Positions 37,186-45,651 are shown, counted from the first letter of the stretch. The stretch: 64,000 nt of DNA from Clostridium_AD sp050717635 (GCF_050717635.1 NZ_JBOITO010000002.1:124001-188000); one strand, 5' to 3'. Translations and numbers: made by a program. The notes: generated from the letters alone by a model not told the origin.

Positions 37186-37454
37186 CAGAGAACACCTCTC
37201 TTTCTCAATAGATACTTATTTTTTTAGAAGCCAATTTATATGAACAATAACTTCCGTTTATTTTTACGTCCTTTAATATCATAACATAAACTTACGGTTA
37301 TCTATAAATTTTTTAATTACTTTTGATAAAAAAAATTTTCTGCTATTTAAACATTAATTTCTCTCAATCTATTATACCATATTAACGGTTTAAATAATGA
37401 TGAAAATCTGATGTTTTTACAAGTGAAATTATAATAATATAAATAAATCTAGTA

Positions 37455-37501
37455 TTGACATTGAGAGATAGAAAGATTAACATATACCTCATGGGGGTAT
37501 A
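37455..37501 (+). promoter_or_regulatory. Promoter with CsoR/CstR-like operator before HesB selenoprotein 1
   Basis: TTGACA (37455-37460), a 17-base spacer and TAACAT (37478-37483) form a promoter. The near-palindrome ATACCTCATGGGGGTAT overlaps the -10 box and start site, flanked by T and A. Its ATACC and GGTAT ends with a C/G-rich core are the pattern bound by CsoR-family repressors that sense copper(I), nickel or persulfide. No csoR-like gene is in the window. The remainder of 37186-37578 is AT-rich and carries the ftsH promoter region. Confidence 0.6.
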
Positions 37502-37578
37502 AAAAACGCTAAAAGAGATAAATATGAGGAAATAGAAACTTGTCAAATGACTAATATGTAAGGGGAGTTGAAAATAAA

Positions 37579-37878
37579 ATGATACAAGTATCTGAGATAG
37601 CAGCAGAGAAACTTAAAGAGACTATTTTGCAACAGAATAATCCTAAAACCACTATGCTTAGAATTTCATTTGGAGGATCTGGTTGAGGGGGACCGAGACT
37701 ACAATTAACTCTGGATGAGTTAAAGAATCAAAATGATATTGTTATAGAATCACAGGGAATTACAGTTGTATATAATTCTAACTTGGAAGAAAAAGTACGT
37801 AATACGGTTGTAGACTATGCAAACAGCTGGTTCGAAAAAGGTTTTGTTATTAGAGGAGCAGCAGTTTCTTCCTGCTAA
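37579..37878 (+). CDS. HesB/IscA-like selenoprotein 1 (in-frame UGA = selenocysteine)
   Basis: A 99-residue HesB-like protein read through one UGA at codon 36 (37684-37686). The sequence around it is RISFGGSG-U-GGPRLQLTLDE. In A-type iron-sulfur carriers this position is the first cluster-ligand cysteine (GGGCSG-like), so Sec replaces Cys. The frame is otherwise open, with GGGGAG before the ATG and a terminator after the stop. The C terminus is AAVSSC. A bSECIS-like hairpin follows the UGA. HesB-like selenoproteins are a known group in Firmicutes. Without readthrough only a 35-residue stub would be made. Function is unproven; redox or sulfur/selenium handling is likely, supported by the CsoR/CstR-type operator upstream. 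Confidence 0.9.
37705..37723 (+). promoter_or_regulatory. bSECIS hairpin of HesB selenoprotein 1
   Basis: Stem TTAACTC / GAGTTAA (7 bp) with the loop TGGAT. The loop starts 25 bases after the UGA, and its second base is G, as expected for bacterial SECIS elements. Loop and distance are identical in the second HesB gene at 55.5 kb. Confidence 0.85.
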
Positions 37879-37885
37879 TATTTAA

Positions 37886-37924
37886 AAAACACTTTATTCT
37901 TAATATATAAGGATAAAGTGTTTT
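37886..37924 (+). terminator. Terminator of HesB selenoprotein 1 gene
   Basis: A 17-bp stem (AAAACACTTTATTCTTA / TAAGGATAAAGTGTTTT, one G-T pair) with a 5-base loop and T-run, beginning 8 bases after the stop. Confidence 0.9.
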
Positions 37925-38086
37925 TGTTATCTTTTTTATTTATTAACAATCTATACCTTTTCTTACAAGAACACCTTTAGTATAATAGATACATAAGAGA
38001 ACAAAACATACCTTGCTATTCAGTGCTATATTAATTTGGAGGTTAGTAGTTAGTTTTTTTGAAAAGGTATAAGAGGAGGTGCAATT

Positions 38087-39505
38087 ATGGAAACTGAGGT
38101 AGGAAAATCAACAATAAAGTCAATGAAAAAGCAAAATAAAATTGTTTTAGGTATTATAATTTCTATGTCTACTTTGCTTATCATATACTTTGGGATAGCA
38201 ATATATTTTATGAATCATTTCTATTTTGGTTCTGAAATAAATAGAATTAGTGTTTCAGGTAGAATTGTAGAGGATGTAAATGAACAAATGGCTTCTGAGA
38301 TTCAAAAATATAAGTTAAACATAAAAGAACGAGGCGGTATAGTTGAACACATTAGAGGTGAAGAAATTGGCTTAAAGTATAATGTTAATGGTGATTTTAA
38401 GGAGTTTAAAGATAAACAGAATCCTTTTAAATGGATTTCAGCAGTTTTTAATACAAAAGATTCTAAAATGATAGCAGAAATTAAATATGATAAAAATTTA
38501 TTGAAAAAGCGAGTGGAGAAGCTATCTTGTTTTGATAGTAGTAAGATAATTGAACCTACAAATGCTAGCTATAAGTATACAAATAATGGCTATGTGATTG
38601 TGGATGAAGTCATTGGAAACAGGGGTAATAAAGACATTTTATATAATTATGCGTTAGACGCAGTGAACACGGGCGAGACAACAATAGATTTGGAGTTAAT
38701 AAATTACTATGTTAAGCCACAATATACTTCGGAATCTCCAAAGGTAGTTGCCACAAGGGACATGCTTAACAAATATGTATCTTCAAAGATTACCTATACT
38801 TTTGGAGATGATAGAGAAATTTTAGATGGTTCTATAATAAATAAATGGTTTACAGTTGATGAGAATAGTGAAATCACATTTGATGAAAAACAAGTTGAAA
38901 TTTATATGGACGTACTTGCAAGTCAATACAATACAGTTGCTGACACAAGAAATTTTGTTTCATCATCAGGAAAGGTAATTAATATTGGTGGTGGTACTTA
39001 TGGTTGGGCCATTAATAAGGTTAAAGAAATCCAATATTTAATTTCAAGCGTAAAGGAAGGGAAATCTATAGAAAAAGAACCTGAATATTATCAAACCGCA
39101 TTAGCTCATGGCAAGGATGATATTGGAAATACCTATGTAGAAATAGATCTTTCAACGCAACACCTATGGTTTTATAAAAATGGAGAGCTGATTACACAAG
39201 GGGATGTTGTCACAGGTAATGATGGATCTGAGAAAACTAGAACACCGGTAGGCGTTTATAAGATCAATTATAAAGAAAGAAATGCAACCCTTAAAGGGGA
39301 AAACTACGCCGCTCCTGTGAATTATTGGATGCCTTTTAATAAGGGAATAGGAATTCATGATGCAAGCTGGCGAGGTAAGTTTGGGGGGGATTTGTATAAG
39401 ACGGGCGGATCCCATGGTTGTATAAATTCACCATACAATGTAGCAAAAACAGTATTTGACAATATAGAGACAGGTACTCCTGTTGTTTGTTATCATAGCA
39501 GATAA
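38087..39505 (+). CDS. L,D-transpeptidase with peptidoglycan-binding (PG_binding_4-like) domain
   Basis: A 472-residue membrane-anchored cell-wall enzyme. One N-terminal membrane helix (about 18-42) is followed by an external domain like the peptidoglycan-binding region that precedes YkuD domains in clostridia. The YkuD catalytic domain (about 340-472) has IGIHDASW and GGSHGCINSP with catalytic C445. It makes 3-3 cross-links between peptidoglycan stems or attaches proteins. GAGGAGGTG precedes the ATG. It is probably a single-gene unit. Confidence 0.93.
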   Translation: METEVGKSTIKSMKKQNKIVLGIIISMSTLLIIYFGIAIYFMNHFYFGSEINRISVSGRIVEDVNEQMASEIQKYKLNIKERGGIVEHIRGEEIGLKYNVNGDFKEFKDKQNPFKWISAVFNTKDSKMIAEIKYDKNLLKKRVEKLSCFDSSKIIEPTNASYKYTNNGYVIVDEVIGNRGNKDILYNYALDAVNTGETTIDLELINYYVKPQYTSESPKVVATRDMLNKYVSSKITYTFGDDREILDGSIINKWFTVDENSEITFDEKQVEIYMDVLASQYNTVADTRNFVSSSGKVINIGGGTYGWAINKVKEIQYLISSVKEGKSIEKEPEYYQTALAHGKDDIGNTYVEIDLSTQHLWFYKNGELITQGDVVTGNDGSEKTRTPVGVYKINYKERNATLKGENYAAPVNYWMPFNKGIGIHDASWRGKFGGDLYKTGGSHGCINSPYNVAKTVFDNIETGTPVVCYHSR

Positions 39506-39539
39506 ATTTATATGAGATTAAACAAAGGATATTCTAATA

Positions 39540-40130
39540 TTATTTAACACCTGCAATTATAAACATTTCTTCATTGTCAATTTCCTTAACAACTTTTAAA
39601 CCTGCTTCTAAAAAATACTGTTTTATGATTTTTATTGTAGGTAAATTATCTTCTTTAACGGCATCGTCTGAACTTTTATGTAGATTGTTGATTGAATCTC
39701 TGCTTTGGGAATGGCAGATGGTGAGTTTTCCACCTATTTTTAATTTTTCTGAAAGCTTTTCTACTGCTTCTTTTTTATGTTGAAAATGAGGAAACATAGA
39801 ATAGCAGATGATGTGATCATAACACACTTCATCGCCTTTATTTTCAAGTACATCACTACATACAAAGACTACATTATTATAATTGTTTTTTTGCTGAGCT
39901 ATTTCTAACATCTTTTCTGACACATCGATTGCTTTAATGTGACCTGATTGAGTGACTATTTGAGATAGGAAAGGGATAAGTATGCCTGTCCCTGTACCTA
40001 CATCTAAAATATGGCTACCTGCTTGTATTTCAACTAAGTCCAGGATATACTCTACTTTTTTCATATCATGTATGCATGTTTCATCCCAAGAGTTTGCTGC
40101 ATCATTGAAATATTCTTTCTGTGATTTCAT
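39540..40130 (-). CDS. Class I SAM-dependent methyltransferase
   Basis: A 196-residue methyltransferase. Motif I is ILDVGTGTGILIPFL, followed by IKAIDVSEKMLEIAQ and VFVCSDVLENKG. The hydrophobic HIICYSMFPHFQ region is the motif IV area. It starts 28 bases after the ECF transporter gene with a GGAGGT ribosome binding site, so the two are probably one operon. The methyl acceptor is not readable. Pairing with a vitamin-type transporter suggests a cofactor or small-molecule substrate. Confidence 0.88.
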   Translation of the reverse strand: MKSQKEYFNDAANSWDETCIHDMKKVEYILDLVEIQAGSHILDVGTGTGILIPFLSQIVTQSGHIKAIDVSEKMLEIAQQKNNYNNVVFVCSDVLENKGDEVCYDHIICYSMFPHFQHKKEAVEKLSEKLKIGGKLTICHSQSRDSINNLHKSSDDAVKEDNLPTIKIIKQYFLEAGLKVVKEIDNEEMFIIAGVK

Positions 40131-40157
40131 TTGAAACCTCCTACACTATTTTTGTAT

Positions 40158-40676
40158 TTAAATTTTCCTTCTATTTTTATTCACTGCCATTACAATCACA
40201 GGTATAAAGATAAGTTGAATAACGATGCCAGGGATACTTTTAGTGACTGAAGCTGTTATAAAAATCATAGGGCTAGGTAGTTTTGCCATAAAAAATGTTG
40301 CTAGTGACCATACTACTAACCCTGCCATAATTCTACCGCATATCATACTAATGATTAGTGAAACATAGACATTCATATTGTATTTTCTATAAAGCAAGCT
40401 AACTATAACTCCATATGTGGCTAGTTCAACTATCATAAAGGGAAGTACTGGAAATACCGGGGGCATTCCTGTTAATAAAGAACTTAATAATGTAGTTAAT
40501 GCGCCTACTGATAACGCATAGGGTATACTCAGAAAAAATCCTGCAATAAGTACTGGGATATGCATGGGTAAAAACATGGATCCTCCGCCAATGGAATGAA
40601 ATATTATTGGTAATACAATTCCAATAGCAATAAATAAACCTGATAATATCAATTGTTTAGTTGACTTATTTTTCAT
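40158..40676 (-). CDS. ECF transporter S component
   Basis: A 172-residue membrane protein with about five to six helices and the opening KQLILSGLFIAIGIVLPIIFH followed by MFLPMHIPVLIAGFFL, typical of the ECF_trnsprt family of substrate-binding S components. It would share the energising EcfA/A'/T module encoded elsewhere. The substrate, probably a vitamin, is not evident. It is preceded by a long structured leader (40708-40795), which may regulate it by ligand, and followed by a methyltransferase gene. Confidence 0.88.
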   Translation of the reverse strand: MKNKSTKQLILSGLFIAIGIVLPIIFHSIGGGSMFLPMHIPVLIAGFFLSIPYALSVGALTTLLSSLLTGMPPVFPVLPFMIVELATYGVIVSLLYRKYNMNVYVSLIISMICGRIMAGLVVWSLATFFMAKLPSPMIFITASVTKSIPGIVIQLIFIPVIVMAVNKNRRKI

Positions 40677-40707
40677 AATGAATCCTCCTTTTGAAAAGGA
40701 AAATCGC

Positions 40708-40795
40708 GAGAGTAGCTATATCTCATAAGTTAAATACCTCTTTTGGGTTATAATAGTACCCAAAAGAGGTGTTTAAGTGGCTACTTTTGAGTCTC
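40708..40795 (-). promoter_or_regulatory. Structured RNA leader before ECF transporter gene (riboswitch-like candidate)
   Basis: On the minus strand between hypA and the ECF gene, nested pairings form one long hairpin. GAGA pairs with TCTC, GTAGC with GCTAC, TTAAA with TTTAA, and a perfect 13-bp apical stem ACCTCTTTTGGGT / ACCCAAAAGAGGT closes a 9-base loop. Internal loops are asymmetric (for example CAC against CTTATGAGATATA). No T-run follows the apical stem, so it is not a plain terminator for hypA. It does not match any riboswitch consensus I can recall. Confidence 0.5.
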
Positions 40796-40798
40796 AAT

Positions 40799-41140
40799 CT
40801 AACAGGCGACAATTTCCTTAATCATAAATTCTCTTCCGCTTAATAAATTTGAGTCTTTACTTCCGCAGTTTGGACATATTTGATTATTTTTTATCACATT
40901 AAAAACCTTACTACATTTTTTGCAAATAGCATTGCCAGGTAATATTTCAATTTCTAATTTCATAGTTTGAAATAAAGTACCATCCACTGCTGCGGGGTAA
41001 CACGCTTCAATATATTTTGGAATCATCGATGAGAGCTCGCCGATTTGGAGAACCAATTTATCGAATTTTGTTAATCCATTCTTTTCTGCGAAAGCTTCAA
41101 CGGTCTTAATGACTTCAAATACGACGCCTAGTTCATGCAA
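40799..41140 (-). CDS. hypA: HypA/HybF-family nickel metallochaperone
   Basis: A 113-residue HypA-like protein. It starts MHELGVV with the Ni-binding His2 and has the zinc site CKKC...CPNC near residues 73-92. In the known pathway HypA with HypB inserts nickel into [NiFe]-hydrogenase. Here it is the last gene of an operon that holds hypB and an Fe-S flavoprotein but no hydrogenase subunit and no hypC, D, E or F. Either it serves an enzyme encoded elsewhere or this operon has its own nickel-dependent target. The flavoprotein gene ends 30 bases upstream. Confidence 0.9.
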   Translation of the reverse strand: MHELGVVFEVIKTVEAFAEKNGLTKFDKLVLQIGELSSMIPKYIEACYPAAVDGTLFQTMKLEIEILPGNAICKKCSKVFNVIKNNQICPNCGSKDSNLLSGREFMIKEIVAC

Positions 41141-41170
41141 ATTTAATCACTTCCTTATTTCTTAAAATTG

Positions 41171-43873
41171 CTATTTAGCTTTACTTAGCTTTAAAATTCT
41201 ACCTACAAATTTGGTTGCTTTTCTACCTGCAATTCTACCTTTACGCGTAATCATACTTTTAAGAATTACTGGTTTAAGTTTTTCAAGAGGTACGCTTTTT
41301 GCGTCATATTTTCTGATAAGTGAAATAGCATCAAATTTGCATCTAGTTGTACATGCACCGCAACCTACACACAAGTATTCATCTACAGTTGTAACACCGC
41401 ATCCAAGGCAACGTTCTGATTCTTTCTTCATTTGCTCTTCGGTAAATGTAGTGCGTAAATCTTTAAAGGTTTCTTTTGATTTCTTTCCGTCTACGTGAAG
41501 TGCTCTTTGTCTAGGCATACGATCATAGCTTTCAAGAGTCAAGTTTTCTTTATCGAGGGCATGAAACTCTCGATTGTTACGACCTAGAATTAAGCTTTGT
41601 CCAGGGTGAACGTAACGATGAATTGAAATTGCACCTTCTTTACCCATAGCAATAGCATCGATAGCAAACTTAGGACCTGTCATGGCATCTCCACCTGCAA
41701 ATACATCTAGATCTCCTGTCTGTAGTGTAAACGAATCTGCTTTAATTGTTTTATTTGGGTTTAATTCTATTTTACTATTTTCTAATAATTTTCCCCAATC
41801 TATTCCTTGTCCTACTGAAATAAGAACATGGTTTGTCTTAACAATCATAGTTTTGTTTTCATCAAATTTAGGACTAAACTTTCCATTATTATCGAAAACT
41901 GAAAGACATTTTTTGAATTCTATACCGCATACATGTCCATTTTCATGAAGAATTTGTTTTGGACCCCAAGAATTGTTTATACCAATATCTTCTGACATTG
42001 CATCTTCAATTTCTTCTTCAAGTGCTGGCATTTCTTTTCGGCTTTCAAGGCAGAACATGTCAACTTTTGAGGAGCCAACTCTTGTAGCTGTTCTTGCAAC
42101 GTCAATAGCCACGTTACCCCCACCAATTACAACTACGTTTCCATCAAGTTTTATGTCATTACCAAGGTTTACATCTCGCAGAAAATCAACACCTGTAATA
42201 ACGCCCTTTGCATCTTCACCCTGGATACCAAGGTTCCTGCCTGCCTGAGCACCAATCGCAAGATAGAATGCTTCATATCCATCGTTTCTAAGATCTTTAA
42301 GGCTAACATCTAGGCCTACTTCAATGCCTGTCTTGAATTTAACACCCAGTTCTCTCAAAACATCAATTTCTGCGTTTATTACTTCTTTTTCTAACCTATA
42401 AGATGGTATTCCAAGTGTTAACATACCACCTAGTGATTTTTGTTTTTCAAACACGGTTACCTTATAACCATCAATAGCTAAGTAGTAAGCACAAGATAGA
42501 CCTGAAGGGCCAGCACCAATAATTGCAATTTTCTTTCCGTATTCATGTTTAAGCTTTGGTATATAGCGATTATATACGTTTAAGTCCTGTTCTGCAATGA
42601 ATTTTTTTATTTCATCTATAGCAACCGCATCATCAATATCACCTCTTGTACAGGCATCTTCACATTTTCTAGGGCAGATACGTCCGCATACTGCTGGAAA
42701 AGGATTTTCGTGCTTGATAAGTTCAAGTGCTTCTTTATACTTTCCTTGGGAGGCAAGCTTAATATATCCTTGAACAGATATGTGAGCTGGACACTCTGTT
42801 TTACAAGGACTTGTACCGGTTTCAACAACATTCTGTTTATTGGTACGATAATCTGGGTTGTATTTGTCTGGACCCCATTCTGTATTGGATGGAAAATCCT
42901 CTCGTATCTTTGAAGTAATTGGTGTTTTAGCACATAATTTCTGACCTAGTTTTAGTGCATTAACAGGACAAACCTCAACACACTCTCCACAACCAACACA
43001 TTTATCACTATCAACTTGTGAAACATAATTTGAACGTATCATATCATTGTTAAGGTACATACCGGCAATTCTCATTGAGAAGCAGGAACAACCACAGCAG
43101 TTACAAATGGCGTGAGTTTTTCCTGGGCCATCTGTATTCGGTATACTATGCATCAAACCATTTTCTTCGGCTTTTCTAATAACTTCAAAAGCCTCCGCAC
43201 GAGTAATTTCGCGGCCTCTACCTGTACGGATGTAGAATTCAGCAGCGTGTCCCATCTGAATACACATATCTTCTTTCAAGTGACCACAACCTTCTCCCAT
43301 AGCTTCCCTTGATGTGCGGCAAGCACAATCGGAAACTGAGAAAATAGTATTTTCATTGAGATATTTGGAAACTTCCTCATAGGATGCTCTTCTGGTTTCA
43401 CCCTCAATGGCTGTTTCAATAGGTATAACACGCATAGGACCTGTGCCTACTGGAAAAACACCTACCCCCATTGGGCCTTTTCTTCTTCCGTATTCATCAA
43501 AAGCATTGCCAAGTTGTGGATACTTTTTAATGTTTTCCTTATTGTTAACTATCATTTCCATATGGCCTGGAACCCAAATTTCAATCCAGTATTTATCAAC
43601 ACCATCAATTTTATTGACAAAAGCAACACCGGCAACAGCTATATCCCATAAAAGTTTTGCAGTTTCTTCTACAGACTTACCACAGAGTGCTGCAACTTCT
43701 TCTGCACTTTTAGGTTTACGTAATTCAAGACAAAGTCCTACTTCTGCCATTTCTTCTGTAACAATAGGTTCTAGAATTTTATATTCCGGATGTTCTGGTT
43801 TTATTTCTGATTTTGAACCACGTTTTGTTCTACTAATCTTATTCGCAAGGTCCAATACTCTCTCTTTTACCAT
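41171..43873 (-). CDS. Large Fe-S flavoprotein oxidoreductase, copy 2 (GltD-like)
   Basis: A 900-residue close paralogue of the protein at 30298-33006. By eye roughly four of five residues agree along the whole length. Order of domains: N-terminal helical region (residues 30-85, EEVAALCGKSVEETAKLL), Cys-rich domain (183-202 and CNCCGCSC at 258-265), ferredoxin cluster (292-303), GltD-like N-domain with CGRICPRKCEDACTR (396-409), FAD motif IIGAGPSGLS (451-460), NAD(P) motif near 590 and C-terminal clusters CLGCG and CVGCGACTTRC. It is probably a cytosolic electron hub between pyridine nucleotide and an Fe-S or membrane acceptor. The operon order is membrane protein, hypB, this gene, hypA. A GGGGGG ribosome binding site precedes the start. 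Confidence 0.88.
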   Translation of the reverse strand: MVKERVLDLANKISRTKRGSKSEIKPEHPEYKILEPIVTEEMAEVGLCLELRKPKSAEEVAALCGKSVEETAKLLWDIAVAGVAFVNKIDGVDKYWIEIWVPGHMEMIVNNKENIKKYPQLGNAFDEYGRRKGPMGVGVFPVGTGPMRVIPIETAIEGETRRASYEEVSKYLNENTIFSVSDCACRTSREAMGEGCGHLKEDMCIQMGHAAEFYIRTGRGREITRAEAFEVIRKAEENGLMHSIPNTDGPGKTHAICNCCGCSCFSMRIAGMYLNNDMIRSNYVSQVDSDKCVGCGECVEVCPVNALKLGQKLCAKTPITSKIREDFPSNTEWGPDKYNPDYRTNKQNVVETGTSPCKTECPAHISVQGYIKLASQGKYKEALELIKHENPFPAVCGRICPRKCEDACTRGDIDDAVAIDEIKKFIAEQDLNVYNRYIPKLKHEYGKKIAIIGAGPSGLSCAYYLAIDGYKVTVFEKQKSLGGMLTLGIPSYRLEKEVINAEIDVLRELGVKFKTGIEVGLDVSLKDLRNDGYEAFYLAIGAQAGRNLGIQGEDAKGVITGVDFLRDVNLGNDIKLDGNVVVIGGGNVAIDVARTATRVGSSKVDMFCLESRKEMPALEEEIEDAMSEDIGINNSWGPKQILHENGHVCGIEFKKCLSVFDNNGKFSPKFDENKTMIVKTNHVLISVGQGIDWGKLLENSKIELNPNKTIKADSFTLQTGDLDVFAGGDAMTGPKFAIDAIAMGKEGAISIHRYVHPGQSLILGRNNREFHALDKENLTLESYDRMPRQRALHVDGKKSKETFKDLRTTFTEEQMKKESERCLGCGVTTVDEYLCVGCGACTTRCKFDAISLIRKYDAKSVPLEKLKPVILKSMITRKGRIAGRKATKFVGRILKLSKAK

Positions 43874-43906
43874 TTATATCCCCCCATATTTAATTTTACT
43901 ATAATA

Positions 43907-44578
43907 CTATTTTATTTTCCAACTTTTAACTTCGCTTCGAATCCAATCCACCCACTCAGAAATTCCCTCACCCGTTTTAGCAGAGATTGGAATAACCTTG
44001 ATATTTGGATTCAATTTTTTTACGCGTTCTTTGACTGCCTCTATATCAAAATCAAAATAGTCCATTGCATCTATTTTGTTAATTAATAAAACATCAACAA
44101 TTGAAAACATTAAGGGATATTTTAGAGGCTTGTCATCTCCCTCTGGTATACTTAAAATCATGGCATTTTTTGATGCACCAGTATCAAATTCTGCTGGACA
44201 TACCAAATTTCCTACATTTTCTAAAATAACAAAGTCAATCCCGTCTGTGCCCATTCCAAGTAGTCCTTGTTTGGTCATATCTGCATCAAGATGACACATT
44301 CCACCTGTGTGCAATTGGATTACTTTTGTACCCGTATTTGCAACAGCATGAGCATCTACATCTGAGTCAATATCCGCTTCTAAAACGCCAATACTCATTT
44401 CATCTTTAAGCATTTCAATGGTTCTTAAAACAGTTGTCGTTTTACCCGAACCTGGTGATGACATCAAATTGAGTAAAAATGTCTTTTCTCTTTTCAATTC
44501 TTCCCTAAGTAAATCAGCCTGCCTATCATTGTCTTCGAAAACACTTTTTTTGATCTCAAGAATTTTAAATGTATCCAT
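43907..44578 (-). CDS. hypB: HypB-family nickel-insertion GTPase
   Basis: A 223-residue SIMIBI GTPase. The P-loop is SSPGSGKTT. QLHTGGMCHLDADM contains the Cys-His metal site of the GTPase domain. ENVGNLVCPAEFDTG and NKIDAMDYF (guanine specificity) are present. It lacks the His-rich and CxxCGC N-terminal nickel stores of some HypB proteins, so it is the short form. It lies 33 bases before the flavoprotein gene and 36 bases after the membrane protein gene. GTP hydrolysis drives Ni delivery from HypA in known systems. The recipient here is unidentified. Confidence 0.93.
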   Translation of the reverse strand: MDTFKILEIKKSVFEDNDRQADLLREELKREKTFLLNLMSSPGSGKTTTVLRTIEMLKDEMSIGVLEADIDSDVDAHAVANTGTKVIQLHTGGMCHLDADMTKQGLLGMGTDGIDFVILENVGNLVCPAEFDTGASKNAMILSIPEGDDKPLKYPLMFSIVDVLLINKIDAMDYFDFDIEAVKERVKKLNPNIKVIPISAKTGEGISEWVDWIRSEVKSWKIK

Positions 44579-44614
44579 ATCATATCCCCCTATATTTTAA
44601 TGTGTTTTTTATCT

Positions 44615-45544
44615 CTAAAGATTTATTGTTTTATTATTTTTCACAATGTATTTGTGATCTGCTAGGTCTACGTGTACATCTTGTTTAAAAGGATTACGTT
44701 TGTATTTAAATACTTTATAGAAATGATATATAAATACGCCAACATTAAAAGCTAAAGCTACAGCACTTACAATAAATAAAGTTGTTTCATTATTGGTTGT
44801 TTTAACAGCAAATTTAGAACTATCAACAAAGACCGGGAAACACATAACAAACATCATCCAGATAGCTAAGGTTTGTGCACGATGTTGTAGCCAAGCACCT
44901 TTCTTTATGAAGAAAGCTGGAATGGTACATGAAACTAAAAGTGCTGCACCAGCATAGAACGCGTGATTGGAAACACAGTTATAAACATAAGCAAAGTTCC
45001 AGAGGTCATAGGCAATTATCCAGAACCAAATTTGATCTGGCCAAAGCATATCCTTATTTTTATCTTTACCAATGAAAATAGCCATCCAACCGGAAATAGT
45101 AATAATATTTAAAATACCTGCAATACCGTTCATGATATTCCAAGGACCGCCGTTCATCATAAGACCATCTACCATACCATTTAAGTTATAGCATTGGAAT
45201 TCGCGAAAAACTGCCTCTAGAATGTTAATTGATAGAATAAGTGGTGGAAATATTAATAGATACTTTTTTTTGTCCAAAGCTTTAATATGACGAAGAGCCA
45301 TAAAGCCAACTACTCCTGCCAATGAAGAATAGACTTTTGCCCAAGTGAACCAAGATCCAACGCTGGTTCCGGCAGCTGCTGTGTATTTCCATACCGTAAA
45401 CGTAAGTACAATAGGTAATATTATATATGTTGCAATGGATAAATATTTGTTCCTACGAGTTAACTCATTTGCAAGCATTAAGCCTGCAACCACCCCTAAC
45501 CACGCCAAAACAGAGTACCAAGGTATTGATTCAAATAAAAACAT
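44615..45544 (-). CDS. Polytopic membrane protein, DUF5692-like
   Basis: A 309-residue integral membrane protein with about nine hydrophobic helices and a charged C-terminal tail ending DLADHKYIVKNNKTINL. I associate it with family DUF5692, of unknown function. Conserved-looking polar residues within membranes include MNGGPWNIMNGIAG, YDLWNFAYVYNCVSNHAFYAG and WLQHRAQTLA, with several histidines and Asn that could bind a ligand or metal. It is the first gene of the operon with hypB, the Fe-S flavoprotein and hypA. I infer that it is either a membrane reductase fed by the flavoprotein or a transporter for its substrate. The start follows GGGGGG. Confidence 0.8.
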   Translation of the reverse strand: MFLFESIPWYSVLAWLGVVAGLMLANELTRRNKYLSIATYIILPIVLTFTVWKYTAAAGTSVGSWFTWAKVYSSLAGVVGFMALRHIKALDKKKYLLIFPPLILSINILEAVFREFQCYNLNGMVDGLMMNGGPWNIMNGIAGILNIITISGWMAIFIGKDKNKDMLWPDQIWFWIIAYDLWNFAYVYNCVSNHAFYAGAALLVSCTIPAFFIKKGAWLQHRAQTLAIWMMFVMCFPVFVDSSKFAVKTTNNETTLFIVSAVALAFNVGVFIYHFYKVFKYKRNPFKQDVHVDLADHKYIVKNNKTINL

Positions 45545-45651
45545 TTTTTAGCCCCCCTTTATTTTACATTAAACTGTTTTCACTCTTTTTTATTTGAAAA
45601 CAAAAAACGTTTACAACGGCTTAGCAACTATTACCAAGTGAATGTTATTTA

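Noticed and set aside
37579..37878. Possibility that the in-frame TGA makes this HesB gene a pseudogene
   Set aside because: The frame is intact on both sides, the TGA sits exactly at the expected Cys, a bSECIS-like hairpin follows and a second gene shows the same design.
40736..40770. Simple terminator for hypA
   Set aside because: The 13-bp stem is followed by ATTTAAC, not a T-run, and is nested in further pairings that reach toward the ECF gene.
40799..44578. Calling the operon a hydrogenase maturation cluster
   Set aside because: Only hypA and hypB are present; no hydrogenase structural gene or other maturation gene is in the window.
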